A stretch of 64,000 bases of DNA from the NCBI GenBank assembly GCA_903900845.1, contig CAIUOU010000110.1:62001-126000 (forward strand), in the 5' to 3' direction. This DNA is from an uncultured Opitutia bacterium (GTDB lineage Bacteria; Verrucomicrobiota; Verrucomicrobiia; Opitutales; Opitutaceae). The position numbers and the translations under genes were made by a program. Below the pieces are notes generated by a model. That model did not search any database and was not told the DNA's origin. It worked only from the letters and a program-made list of their open reading frames with translations. Shown one piece after another: positions 20,216 to 29,665 of the stretch. Position 1 is the stretch's first letter. Each line of letters opens with the position of its first letter.

Positions 20216-20367
20216 GGGACAGACTATTACGCGACTCGAAGTCAGGGACAGGTTATCGCAGCGGCGACCGTAACTATGAAGGGACAGGCTATTCGCGCAG
20301 ACCGAGCAGCACCGGGCTTCGGCCGGATGCGCGTTTTGCGGCAAGACGGGGACAGGCTGTTTGCCCG
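20216..20367 (+). repeat. RAYT-proximal repeat cluster: four copies of GGGACAGRYTATT-like motif
   Basis: gggacagactattacgcga (20216), gggacaggttatcgcagcg (20245), gggacaggctattcgcgca (20281), gggacaggctgtttgcccg (20349), all direct and immediately upstream of the RAYT. Confidence 0.85.
20294..20333 (+). repeat. Imperfect hairpin following the third GGGACAGGCT copy (REP-like)
   Basis: Outer CGCGC/GCGCG pair with inner CCGGGC-TTCG-GCCGG (one bulge). Confidence 0.5.
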
Positions 20368-20423
20368 TGAATAGGGTATTCGGCTAGTTCGCTGGCTCGC
20401 CTCGGAACCTTGAGCTTCCCGTT

Positions 20424-21398
20424 GTGCGCCGGAACCGGATCAAGATCGACCCGAGCAGGGATGAGGCCTGTTACCATTGCGTGACGAGGACCGTTAACGG
20501 CGAATTTCTTTTCGATGAACGCAGCAAGGAAACGCTTCGTCGGATGATCTGGAAAGTTGCGGATTTCTGCGGGGTTCAAATCCTCACCTACGCCGTTCTG
20601 TCCAATCACTTCCACGTTCTCATCCGGGTTCCCAGGAAGGGTGTGATTTCGGATGAGGAGCTGTTGCGGCGGTACAGCGTATTGCACCCGGAGCCGACTT
20701 CCTACCATTCGGCCCGTTTATCCACCGTGCGTGCGCAGCTCGCGGGAAACGATCCTTCCGCCCAGAAGTGGAGGAGCCGGCAGCTGGCGCTCATGGGTGA
20801 TATCTCCCAGTTCATGAAGCTACTGAAACAACGGTTCAGTATCTGGTATAACAAGAACCACCAGCGTTTCGGCACCCTTTGGGCCGAGCGATTTCGGAGC
20901 GTCCTGATTCAGAGTACTGCGCACCTGCTCACAATGATAGCGGCCTACATTGATTTGAACGCCGTTCGCGCGGGGCTCGTGGGCGATCCGAAGGACTACC
21001 GCTTTTGCGGGTACGCTGAAGCGGTTGCAGGCGGCACTGTAGCTCGGAGCGGACTACAATGGATTTTCGGTGCTCCGGGCTGGGAGGAGATGCATTCCAG
21101 CTACCGCCTGCTTCTGTTCTCGGCCGGCTCCGCGGGGCGAGATGGCGCAGCCGGAATATCCCCGTCAGACTTTGCCAGTGTCGTCGCTCGGAACGGGAAG
21201 CTGCCGCTCAGCTCGGTTCTTTTATGCCGCGTACGTTACTTTACTCGCGGGGCTGTCCTGGGAGGGCAGGAGTTCGTGCATGCTCATGTGCTTGCAACCT
21301 CAGCTGGAGGTTCCGGCTCAAGGGAGCGGCGTGTGATACCTTTGCCGCAGATCACAGATTGGGGTGACCTAGCGACCCTTGTTGCCGTGAGGCTTTAG
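20424..21398 (+). mobile_element. REP-associated tyrosine transposase (RAYT, Y1_Tnp/TnpA_REP)
   Basis: GTG start; YHCVTRTVNGEFLFD, LTYAVLSNHFHVLIRVP (HxH/HUH), catalytic-Tyr region QFMKLLKQRFSIWYNKNHQRFGTLWAERFRS, AAYIDLNAVRAGLVGDPKDYRFCGYAEA; codon usage visibly less GC-rich than neighbours. Confidence 0.92.
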
Positions 21399-21602
21399 GT
21401 CGCGCGGCGCTGGGGATGTTTTCATCTGCGGAACGTTCATCCTTTCTCGCTGGACCGTCGGGGTCGCGGCATCCTTGCGAATTTTTTCGTGGGCCTGTGC
21501 TTCTTGCCGAGCGTTGGAGGTCCAAGTTTTGAAGCCTCCGACCACGATGGCGTCTTTTCCCCCAATCCGTTCCTTTGCGGTGAGATAAGAATATCCCTCG
21601 AT

Positions 21603-22820
21603 TCAGATGTAGGCTAGCCATCTGGAGGGATGTGCGGTCTTCAGACGCTCGAACTGACGACAGACGAGCAAGAGCAGCGAGAGCGCGCCCAGCCACGCCA
21701 GATAGACTCCAGTCAAGCCTGTGCCAACGTGTTGAGGCGCAGATCCGGCGGGAAAGCCGAAAAGCCAACTAGCCTGTCCCCATGTCGCGAGCGCCACCGC
21801 TAGGGACAGGCTGTGGAGGAGCGGGAGGTGCAGGAGGTAGAAAAACATCGGTACGCGGCCGAATGTGAGCAGGGGTGCCGTCCACGCGGGCCCGCGCAGG
21901 TCCCACCACGCCAGCAGCAGTAGCGCCGGCCCCAGCGTCATCAGCAGATAGCACAGCGAAGGCGGGTATTTCGCGCACGATAGGAAAAGGTACACCGACT
22001 CCAGCGTGCGCGCTCCTGGCTTCCACGGGTTCGGGTCTCCGTAAACCGCTGATGCCCGAAGCACGATGAACGCCGCGATAAAGCCTGTCCCTGCGAACAC
22101 CAAACGCCGGCGCCGTTTCACCGGCTCCAGCAGAAGCCAGGCTCCGATGGCATAACCGACCGCCATCACGCCGACCCACGGCACCAGCGGATAGCCGGCA
22201 AGCAACCGGTGCCCGTTACCCAGCGCCACTTCACCTCCCTCATGTAGCACCTGCCAGAGCGGGCCGAACGCCCCGAGTTCGGCGGCATTCACCCCGTCGA
22301 ACGCATTGTGACCCACGCAGAGCACCACGCCGATTGCCGCTACCCATCGCAGCGGCAGGTGGATCAGGGCCGCCAACCCGATCATCGACCAGCCGATCGC
22401 CCACAGCACGAGCGCGAAGTGCACCTTGGGCTCCACGCGCCACGCCCAGCCGGCCCATTGTACAAAGGTCATTTCCAATAAAATCAGCCACGCGCCACGC
22501 TTCAGCAGAAAGCGCGACAGATCCCCTTTCGTTTTCCCGCGGGCCGCGGAAAGGTAAACCCCCGCGCCCGCCAGCAGCACAAACACCGGCGCGCACAGGT
22601 GCGTGATCCAGCGCGTGAAAAAAAGCGCGGGCGTGGTGGTGGCGGGAGCGAGGGGGTCCACCCCGTGCAACGCCCCCCAGTGGAAAAAGTCCCGCGCGTG
22701 ATCCAGCGCCATCAACGCCATCACAAACCCGCGCAGGGCGTCGACCGACTCCAGGCGGCCGGAGGTCGCCCCAGTAAGCGTTCCTGGAGGCGGCACCTTT
22801 TCCGGTACACCCTTCTCCAC
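21603..22820 (-). CDS. DUF1624/DUF5009-type acyltransferase-like multi-pass membrane protein
   Basis: GRLESVDALRGFVMALMALDHARDFFHWGAL, ITHLCAPVFVLLAGAGVYL, many TM helices; GTG start. Confidence 0.8.
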   Translation of the reverse strand: MEKGVPEKVPPPGTLTGATSGRLESVDALRGFVMALMALDHARDFFHWGALHGVDPLAPATTTPALFFTRWITHLCAPVFVLLAGAGVYLSAARGKTKGDLSRFLLKRGAWLILLEMTFVQWAGWAWRVEPKVHFALVLWAIGWSMIGLAALIHLPLRWVAAIGVVLCVGHNAFDGVNAAELGAFGPLWQVLHEGGEVALGNGHRLLAGYPLVPWVGVMAVGYAIGAWLLLEPVKRRRRLVFAGTGFIAAFIVLRASAVYGDPNPWKPGARTLESVYLFLSCAKYPPSLCYLLMTLGPALLLLAWWDLRGPAWTAPLLTFGRVPMFFYLLHLPLLHSLSLAVALATWGQASWLFGFPAGSAPQHVGTGLTGVYLAWLGALSLLLLVCRQFERLKTAHPSRWLAYI

Positions 22821-22829
22821 CGCCGGTCC

Positions 22830-23783
22830 TCAGCCAAACGCCGCCCGCAGCGTCGCGAGACTCTTGGGCACCGCGGTGGCGGCGTCCTCCTTCCCTTCCA
22901 TTTCCAGCCCGACCCAACCCGTGTATCCGGCGCGCGCGAGGATCCCGGCGATGCGCGGGTAGTCGAGGTCGAGCGTGTACCACTCGCCGCCACCGTGGTA
23001 GGTCTTCGCCTGCACGTAGACCGTCCTAGGCGCCATCGCCTCCAGTTGCGGATAGGGGTCCTCGAGAAAATTGCCGGTGTCCATCAGCGCGCCGAGCCAC
23101 GGCGACTTGATGGCGTCGAGGATGCGCAGCAGTCCTGCGGCGGTGCGGGCCAGCCCCCAGTGGTTCTCCAGCGCGAGCACCACACCGCACTCCTCCGCTT
23201 TTTCCAAGCAACGGGTGATGCCGTCGATGCACCATTTGAAACCTTCGTCCTCCGTGTGCCCGGGTAGCACCGGCTCGATGCCGCGGTTGGCCATAAGCGC
23301 GTCGAAGCTGCGCGTCGTGCCCCAGCGGCCGGTGTTGATGCGGATCGAAGGGCACCCGAGCTCGTAAGCGAGCTCGATGCATTTACGCGTGTGCTCGACC
23401 TCCGCCGCCAGTTCCGTGCGGTCGGCCTTCACGAAGCTTTGGTGCGTGGAAAGGCAGCAGATCGACAGCCCGCGGCTGAACGCATGGCGCTTCAGCCGGC
23501 GCAGGTACGCGCGGCCGGCGGCGTCGAGCGGCGCGCGTTCCCCGATCTCCATCTGGCGGTGCAGGATGTCGACGCCCTCGGCGCCGAGCTCGGCGGCACG
23601 GTCCATCACGGTCTCGACGGGCACCTTCGCCGTCTTGAAGTGCCAGTACGAGTAGGTGGCGACGGCGAGCTTGGTGCGGCCGCGGTTCGCGGGCGTGGCG
23701 GCGGCGGCGCGGGCGCCACCGAGTAGGCTGGCGGCGGCGGCCGCGGCGGAGGCGGTCAGGAACGAGCGACGGTCAGGTTTCAT
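22830..23783 (-). CDS. Sugar phosphate isomerase/epimerase (xylose isomerase-like TIM barrel), Tat signal
   Basis: DRRSFLTASAAAAAASLLGG signal; LGAEGVDILHRQM; LALENHWGLARTAAGLLRILDAI; MDTGNFLEDPY; WVGLEMEGKED. Confidence 0.88.
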   Translation of the reverse strand: MKPDRRSFLTASAAAAAASLLGGARAAAATPANRGRTKLAVATYSYWHFKTAKVPVETVMDRAAELGAEGVDILHRQMEIGERAPLDAAGRAYLRRLKRHAFSRGLSICCLSTHQSFVKADRTELAAEVEHTRKCIELAYELGCPSIRINTGRWGTTRSFDALMANRGIEPVLPGHTEDEGFKWCIDGITRCLEKAEECGVVLALENHWGLARTAAGLLRILDAIKSPWLGALMDTGNFLEDPYPQLEAMAPRTVYVQAKTYHGGGEWYTLDLDYPRIAGILARAGYTGWVGLEMEGKEDAATAVPKSLATLRAAFG

Positions 23784-23938
23784 GGACGGGGCGGGGGGAA
23801 ACGCGGTGACGAACAGCGCCACGGTTGCCAGCGAACCCGAGCGGCCGCGGAGGCACAAGGACGGTCTCGCGTCATGCTCCGCGCGCTCCGCGGCCTTTCA
23901 GGTTGTCATCAGCCGCCCCGCCGCGGAGACACACGGCC

Positions 23939-24814
23939 ATGCGCGTGCTCTGCGTCCATGCTCACTTCGACGACTTCGAGTTCGTGGCGGCCGGCACATT
24001 TGAACTCCTGCGCCGCCGTAACCTCCCGGATTTCCGCGCGCGGGTGATCGTGTGCACCGACAGCCGCTCCGGACACCAATTCCGCACCCGCGACGAAACC
24101 GCCGCCGTCCGCCTCGCCGAGCAGGAGGCGAGCGCGCGGCTCGGCGGCTACGAGTTCGAGCGGTTGCGCAAGCCTGACGGGCGCCCTTTCACCGAGGCCG
24201 CGCACTTTGTGACGCGCGACCTCCTCGCGGCCCTCTGGAAGGCGATCCGCGACTTCGAGCCCGACTACCTTTTCTGTCCCCCGCTGCCGGCGGATCCGCG
24301 GGCCGGCGTGCACCCCGATCACATCACGGTGGCCGACGCGGTGCGGCGGATCGCGTATCTCATCAACGTCCCGCACGAATTCCTCGACGAGTATCCCGTG
24401 GCCGACGAGACGGTCTCCCGTTGGATCCGCACGCCCGTCATCCTCAACACCTACGACGGCTACATGGCGGGCGACAACGCGGGTGAACTCGTCGTCGATG
24501 TCGAGCCCGCCTTCGATCTCATCGCCGCGCAGTCGTGGTGCCACCAGAGCCAGATCAACGAATGGCTGCCGTGGGTCGCGCGCCATCACCTCGAGCCCAC
24601 CGCCGACCTTGCGGCCTGGAAGGGCAAACTGCGCGCCCGCTTCGACCGTCAGGCCCGCGAACTCGGATTGCCGGCCGGTCGCGCGCATGAGGTCTTCTCG
24701 CCCACGGCCTGGGGAGTCGTGCCGACGGTGGAGCAATTGGAGCGCGACCTCCCGCTCGCCCTAGACCCGCGCCGCCGCGAACGCCTCGCCGCGCTGCTCG
24801 CGCGGTGGGGCTAG
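23939..24814 (+). CDS. PIG-L family (LmbE-like) deacetylase
   Basis: MRVLCVHAHFDDFEFVAAGT (HxxDDxE-type motif), ADPRAGVHPDHITVADAVRRI. Confidence 0.87.
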   Translation: MRVLCVHAHFDDFEFVAAGTFELLRRRNLPDFRARVIVCTDSRSGHQFRTRDETAAVRLAEQEASARLGGYEFERLRKPDGRPFTEAAHFVTRDLLAALWKAIRDFEPDYLFCPPLPADPRAGVHPDHITVADAVRRIAYLINVPHEFLDEYPVADETVSRWIRTPVILNTYDGYMAGDNAGELVVDVEPAFDLIAAQSWCHQSQINEWLPWVARHHLEPTADLAAWKGKLRARFDRQARELGLPAGRAHEVFSPTAWGVVPTVEQLERDLPLALDPRRRERLAALLARWG

Positions 24815-24821
24815 TCCCGGC

Positions 24822-25796
24822 TCAGAGTTTATCCACCGCGATGCGGTGCACCGCCGCGCTCCGGTGGCGCATCCGGTCCTCGCCGCCGAGGCAGTAAACA
24901 CGATCGCCCATCTTCACGAGCGTGACCATCCCGGCGTACGGCAGCGGCGTGGCGGGTCGGTACCCCGGATCTTCCGGGTTGAACATCATCGCATGGTTCA
25001 CGAACCCGGGATCGCCGCCCTCGTAGCCGCCGGCGAGATAAACCCGGCGCGGATCAAGGGTGAGCGCGGTGAGACCGCGGTTGGGTCGGGGCAGCGGCGG
25101 CAGGGCGGACCATTGGCGCGTCCGCGGGTCGTAACCGTGGGCGGCTGCATGGTTGACCACGGTGCGGGCGGTCGCATCCCAACGGGCGCCGCCGAATACC
25201 AGGACGCGCGCGCCGGCCGCGACTGCTGTGCCGGTGGTGAAGCCAGGCTCGGGGTAGGGTGGTAATTCGGTGAGGTGACCGGTCTTCAGGTTGATCGATC
25301 GGAAGCGGCGGGAAACGCGGTCGAGGGCCGCCTGATCGTCGGTTCCGCCCACGACATGCAGTTCCAGCCCGACCACCGCCGCGGCGGCGTAGACAAACCC
25401 CTCGGCCAGCCGCGAAACCAGCCGGGGCGTGAGGTCGGGTCCGAGTGTCCACAGCTGGCGATGGCTGGCGTTCCCGCTGCTGCCTCCGGCCCACCACAAG
25501 GCATCGCCGACTTGCGCGCTGGCCGGATAGGCGAGCGCCGCGGGCAGCCGGCCGGCCTCGCTCCAGCGGTCGGCGACCGGGTCGTAGCTCCAAAGGCGAT
25601 CGATCCAGCGTTTGGTGTCCGCGTCCCAAGTCGTGCCTCCGGCGACCACGATGCGGTCGCCGAGTGCCGCGGCGACGAAGCCGCCGTTGGAGACCGGCAG
25701 CGGAGCGCGCCTTTCCCAGCCGGTCGCGCCGGCGCGGAAAGCCAGCGCGCCGGTCACGCCGACGATGGCGGCAAGCAGCCGGATCCGCTTTTTCAC
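24822..25796 (-). CDS. Kelch-type/NanM-like (cyclically permuted mutarotase family) protein
   Basis: Repeated kelch motifs (RLWSYDPVADRWSEAGRLP, ALWWAGGSSGNAS, RVLVFGGARWD, RVYCLGGEDRMRHRSAAVHRI); GTG start overlaps the upstream stop by 4 nt. Confidence 0.78.
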   Translation of the reverse strand: MKKRIRLLAAIVGVTGALAFRAGATGWERRAPLPVSNGGFVAAALGDRIVVAGGTTWDADTKRWIDRLWSYDPVADRWSEAGRLPAALAYPASAQVGDALWWAGGSSGNASHRQLWTLGPDLTPRLVSRLAEGFVYAAAAVVGLELHVVGGTDDQAALDRVSRRFRSINLKTGHLTELPPYPEPGFTTGTAVAAGARVLVFGGARWDATARTVVNHAAAHGYDPRTRQWSALPPLPRPNRGLTALTLDPRRVYLAGGYEGGDPGFVNHAMMFNPEDPGYRPATPLPYAGMVTLVKMGDRVYCLGGEDRMRHRSAAVHRIAVDKL

Positions 25797-27325
25797 GGTG
25801 TGTTTCGGGCACCCGTCTCCGTGCGCGCGGGCCGCCGCGACCACGTGAGGCCGTCCAGCTGGTGGTCGGAGGGCGGCGCCTCGAACAGACTGGCTAGGTA
25901 ACCGACCGCGAAGGTGACGCTGGCGCCGGTCGCGGCCCACCAGAGGAAAGAGACCTTGGTGCCGAAGGCGATCCAGAGCGTCGCCAGAAAGCCGGTGGCG
26001 CAGCCGATGAGCGCGCCGCGCGCCGTCGTGCGGGCCGAGATCATGCCCAGCAGGAAGAGGCCGATGAGTGGACCGCCCACGAGGCTGATGACCTTGTTGG
26101 TGGCCTCGAGCAGCGTGCCCAGCCGCTCGACCAGGAAGGCGAGCGCGATCACGACCACGCCGTAGGAGAACGTCAGGATGCGCGCGAGACGCAGTTGGGC
26201 GCGGTCGGAAAGGTCGGCCCGCGGCCACAGGCGGCGGTGGAAATCGATGAGGCTTGATGACGTGAGGGAGTTGATGCCGGCGGAGATGGTCGACATGCTC
26301 GCGGCGTAGATCGCCGCGATGAAAAGCCCCGGCAGCCCGGAGGGCAGTTCGTTGATCACGAAATAGGGAAGGATCTGGTCGGCCTTCGCGATCTTGCCGG
26401 CGGCCAGCGGATCGCCGTGGACCGAGTAGAAGGCATGCAGGACCGCTCCGGTGCCGTAGAAGACAGCGGTCACGGGCAGCACCAGCCAGAGTTTGAGCCA
26501 CAGGCCGCGTTGCGCGGTGCGCAGGCTGGTCGCCGTGAGGTAGCGCTGCACCGAAACCTGGTCGGTGGCCATCTGCACCAGGTGCATGAAGGCCGAACCG
26601 ATGACGAGGCTCCAGAGCGTGATCCGCACGGTGGGATCGAGGCTCAGGCTGAGATCCAGGCGGCCGCTCTGCAGGGTGTGGTCAACCACCTGGGCCAGAC
26701 CGCCGGGCACGCGGCCGATGGCGACTGCCATGATCAGCAGCATACCGCCGAAGAGGACGATCAGCTGCATCACATCCGTCCAGATCACCGCGCGCATCCC
26801 GCCGAAGGTGGTGTAGATCGTGGTGACCACGCCGGTGCAGAGGATGGTGAACCAGAGCGGCATCCCCGTCACCTGCTCGAGCGCGAGCGCCGGGGCATAC
26901 GTCGCGGCGGCCAGCCAAAGAAGCACGCGCAGGATGAAGGAGGCCGCCGCCACGGTGCGCACAGGCCCCGAGAAACGCTCCTCCAGGTACTGGTAGGCGG
27001 TGAAGAAGCGCGGGTTGTAGTAGAGCCGCAGAAAGACGATCGTCGTTAGCGGTGTCGCAAGGAAGAATCCGACGTTCACCAGGTAGAACAAGGGGCCGTT
27101 CAGGTAGGACTCCCCGGGGCCAGCGATGAAGGTGATGCCCGAGAAGAGCGCCGCTAGGATCGTCATCGACACGACCACGCTGCCCATTGAACGACCCGCG
27201 AGAAAGTACTCGTCGAGATCGTTCTGCCCCTTCACGAACCAGAGTCCGATCGCCGCGGTGAGCAGCAGGTAGACGCCGAAGACACCGTAATCGAGCAGGG
27301 TGAAGGTGGGTGCGAGGGCGTTCAT
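25793..27325 (-). CDS. Sodium:solute symporter (SSS family)
   Basis: DEYFLAGRSMGSVVVSMTILAALFSGITFIAGPGESY; ATYAPALALEQVTGMPLW; VQRYLTA; ISAGINSLTSSSLIDFH. Confidence 0.92.
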   Translation of the reverse strand: MNALAPTFTLLDYGVFGVYLLLTAAIGLWFVKGQNDLDEYFLAGRSMGSVVVSMTILAALFSGITFIAGPGESYLNGPLFYLVNVGFFLATPLTTIVFLRLYYNPRFFTAYQYLEERFSGPVRTVAAASFILRVLLWLAAATYAPALALEQVTGMPLWFTILCTGVVTTIYTTFGGMRAVIWTDVMQLIVLFGGMLLIMAVAIGRVPGGLAQVVDHTLQSGRLDLSLSLDPTVRITLWSLVIGSAFMHLVQMATDQVSVQRYLTATSLRTAQRGLWLKLWLVLPVTAVFYGTGAVLHAFYSVHGDPLAAGKIAKADQILPYFVINELPSGLPGLFIAAIYAASMSTISAGINSLTSSSLIDFHRRLWPRADLSDRAQLRLARILTFSYGVVVIALAFLVERLGTLLEATNKVISLVGGPLIGLFLLGMISARTTARGALIGCATGFLATLWIAFGTKVSFLWWAATGASVTFAVGYLASLFEAPPSDHQLDGLTWSRRPARTETGARNTP

Positions 27326-27415
27326 TCGGATAGAGGGGAGCGACCGGGGCGGGTCGAGGACGATGGGTCGAGGGGGAGGAGTCCCGCCGGCCGTGTCAAA
27401 GCCAAGCGTCGCCGG

Positions 27416-28363
27416 TCAGTAGCCCTTGTCCCATCGGGGCTCCACGTCGGCGGCGAGCGACTCCGTCACCCACACGTCCGTGCGCAGGGTCTGCAGGAGC
27501 GACTCCGGCACGAACTTCGTCACCGGACCGTGCAGCACGAGTCGCGTGGTGAGTCGCTGCCACGAGGCGAACGAGCCGTCCACCGTGATGCCGTGCATCT
27601 GGATGCGGTGCTTCGCGCCGATGACTTCCGCCGGTCCGATCGTCGCCGCCTTGGGCGGCACCGCGGTGAGATCGCCGCTCATGCCGAAGCAGCCGTGCAG
27701 CGAGTTTTGCGCGATCGTGAAGGGGCTCAACGTGCACACGCGCGGTCCCATCCTTTTCCACTCCTCGAACGTTCCGGAAAATTCCGGCGCGTCGGGTTCG
27801 ATGAACGCGAGGTGTCCCGTCCAGCCGGGGCCGCTGTAGCAGATGTCGGCCCCGCCGAGATCGGCCAGCATCCGGCCGTAATCCTTAAGATTCCGGTCGG
27901 TGAAAACATGGATCTGCCGCTCCGGCGGACGCAGCTTCGGATCAAGCTTCGCGTGGAAGTACTTCTTGAAGGCGTGGCCGAAGCCGAACTCCCACGTCTC
28001 GGGTGCGATCCGGCCGCGCTCGTCCGCGTACTCGTCCATGTTAAACGTGTGCAGCCGGCGGCAGTCGACGCGCGCGCGGTTGAGCATCGCCGCGAGCTTG
28101 GCGTATCCGGGCCACGGGTTCGGCATGATCATCACGTAGGTCCGGCCCTCGGCCATCGCCTCGGAAACGCGGAAAAACATGTCCGTGATCCAGCGGTGCT
28201 CCAAATCGGCGTCGGGCATCACCGTGATGCGGAAGTCCGGGTTGCGGTGGCGCGTGATGTCGCCGCGCCGGATGGCGCGCACTTTCGCGACGGCGCGCTG
28301 GTCGCGGAACGGCACAAAGGTCGCCGGCGCGAACGTGAAGGGGGTTGGACGGCGGGATTTCAT
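27416..28363 (-). CDS. Glucosamine-6-phosphate deaminase-like protein (NagB family)
   Basis: LHTFNMDEYADERG; CYSGPGWTGHLAFIEPDAPEF (NagB GxGxxGHxAFxEP); GAKHRIQMHGI. Confidence 0.82.
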   Translation of the reverse strand: MKSRRPTPFTFAPATFVPFRDQRAVAKVRAIRRGDITRHRNPDFRITVMPDADLEHRWITDMFFRVSEAMAEGRTYVMIMPNPWPGYAKLAAMLNRARVDCRRLHTFNMDEYADERGRIAPETWEFGFGHAFKKYFHAKLDPKLRPPERQIHVFTDRNLKDYGRMLADLGGADICYSGPGWTGHLAFIEPDAPEFSGTFEEWKRMGPRVCTLSPFTIAQNSLHGCFGMSGDLTAVPPKAATIGPAEVIGAKHRIQMHGITVDGSFASWQRLTTRLVLHGPVTKFVPESLLQTLRTDVWVTESLAADVEPRWDKGY

Positions 28364-28406
28364 GAAGTTCTTCGCGGGGCGATGTGGCGGGGTGGGCGGC
28401 GGCGCC

Positions 28407-29585
28407 TCATGGGCGCGAGTAAACTGTTATCCCGCCCAGCCAGGTGCGGCGCGCGCGCAGGTCGTCGTCCCACAGCACGAGGTCGGCGTCGGCCCCGGGC
28501 TCGAGGCGGCCTTTTCGCGCGAGCGCGAGGAGCTGAGCCGGGTTGAGCGTGCCCATCGCCCACACCTGCGCCGGCGGCAACCGCAGCCAGCGCAGCAGGT
28601 TTTCCATCCCGCGGTCCATGGTCAGCGCGCTGCCGGCCAGAAAATCTTTCGTCGCATGCCGCGCGGCCCGCGCGGCTGACACCGTGACCGGGTAGCCCCA
28701 CGGGGTGTCGTAGGTGCCTTCGGGCAAGCCGGCACCGATGTTGGAGTCGGTGATCAACAGCACGCCGCGCCAGGTCTTCGCGGCGACCGCCGCGCGGATC
28801 GCCGCCGGGTGCACGTGCACGCCATCCGCGATGAAATCCACGCTCGCGCGCGGATCCGCCAGGATCACCTCCACCGCGCCCACCGGCCGCACGCCGGGGT
28901 CGGTCTCCGCGGGCGGATAAAACACGTCGTAGAAATGCGTCGCATGCGCCGCCCCGGCCTCGATCGCCGCCTCGGTGTCCTCCGCGTTGGCCCGGGTGTG
29001 CGTCAGGAACACCACCACGCCCTTTTCCCGCAGGCGCCGGATCACGGGAATGATCCCGGGCGCGTCGGGGCTCACCGACATCACCGCCAGCCGGCCCGCG
29101 CATGCCGCGATCATTTCCTCCAGCAGGACGAGGTCGCCGGGCAGGGTCGGACACGCCGCGCCGCCGACCGCCATGAAGGGTCCTTCCAGATGCAGGCCGG
29201 GAATGTGCACCCCTGTCGTCGCGGGAATCGCCGCCGCGACGGCGGCAATCCGTTCCAGCCAGCCGGGGCCTGGACGTGGCACGATGGTCGGCAACACCGA
29301 GGTGACACCAAAACGCGCGAGCTCCCGCGCCGCGCTTCGCAGGCCGTCCGGTCCCGCGGGGTCGTTCTCGTATAGGCTCCGCATGACGCCGTGCGTGTGC
29401 ACGTCGATCAGCCCGGGAGTCAGCAGCCGCCCGCCGCCGTCGACGCGTTCCGTGGCCGTCGCCGCCCCGGGTCGCGGCACATCCCCGGCCGCCACGATCC
29501 GGCCGCCGCGCACCAGGACCTCGCCCGTGGCGATGTCGAGACCCGGGCGGACGAGACGGACGTTTTGTATGAGCAGGGCGGACAT
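28407..29585 (-). CDS. nagA: N-acetylglucosamine-6-phosphate deacetylase-like amidohydrolase
   Basis: LLTPGLIDVHTHGV, GLHLEGPFMA, THFYDVFYP, FIADGVHVHPAAIRAAV, LITDSNIGAG. Confidence 0.83.
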   Translation of the reverse strand: MSALLIQNVRLVRPGLDIATGEVLVRGGRIVAAGDVPRPGAATATERVDGGGRLLTPGLIDVHTHGVMRSLYENDPAGPDGLRSAARELARFGVTSVLPTIVPRPGPGWLERIAAVAAAIPATTGVHIPGLHLEGPFMAVGGAACPTLPGDLVLLEEMIAACAGRLAVMSVSPDAPGIIPVIRRLREKGVVVFLTHTRANAEDTEAAIEAGAAHATHFYDVFYPPAETDPGVRPVGAVEVILADPRASVDFIADGVHVHPAAIRAAVAAKTWRGVLLITDSNIGAGLPEGTYDTPWGYPVTVSAARAARHATKDFLAGSALTMDRGMENLLRWLRLPPAQVWAMGTLNPAQLLALARKGRLEPGADADLVLWDDDLRARRTWLGGITVYSRP

Positions 29586-29665
29586 CGGGATGGCGAAGGA
29601 CTATGCCGGACAGGGGTTTTTCTTTGGCAAGATTCTCATGGGTACCGGCGCCCCGCAGCTTCGCG

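Noticed and set aside
20185-20370. ORF 20185-20370 (+) and 20289-20708 (-)
   Set aside because: Run through the RAYT repeat cluster or antisense to the transposase; no coding support.
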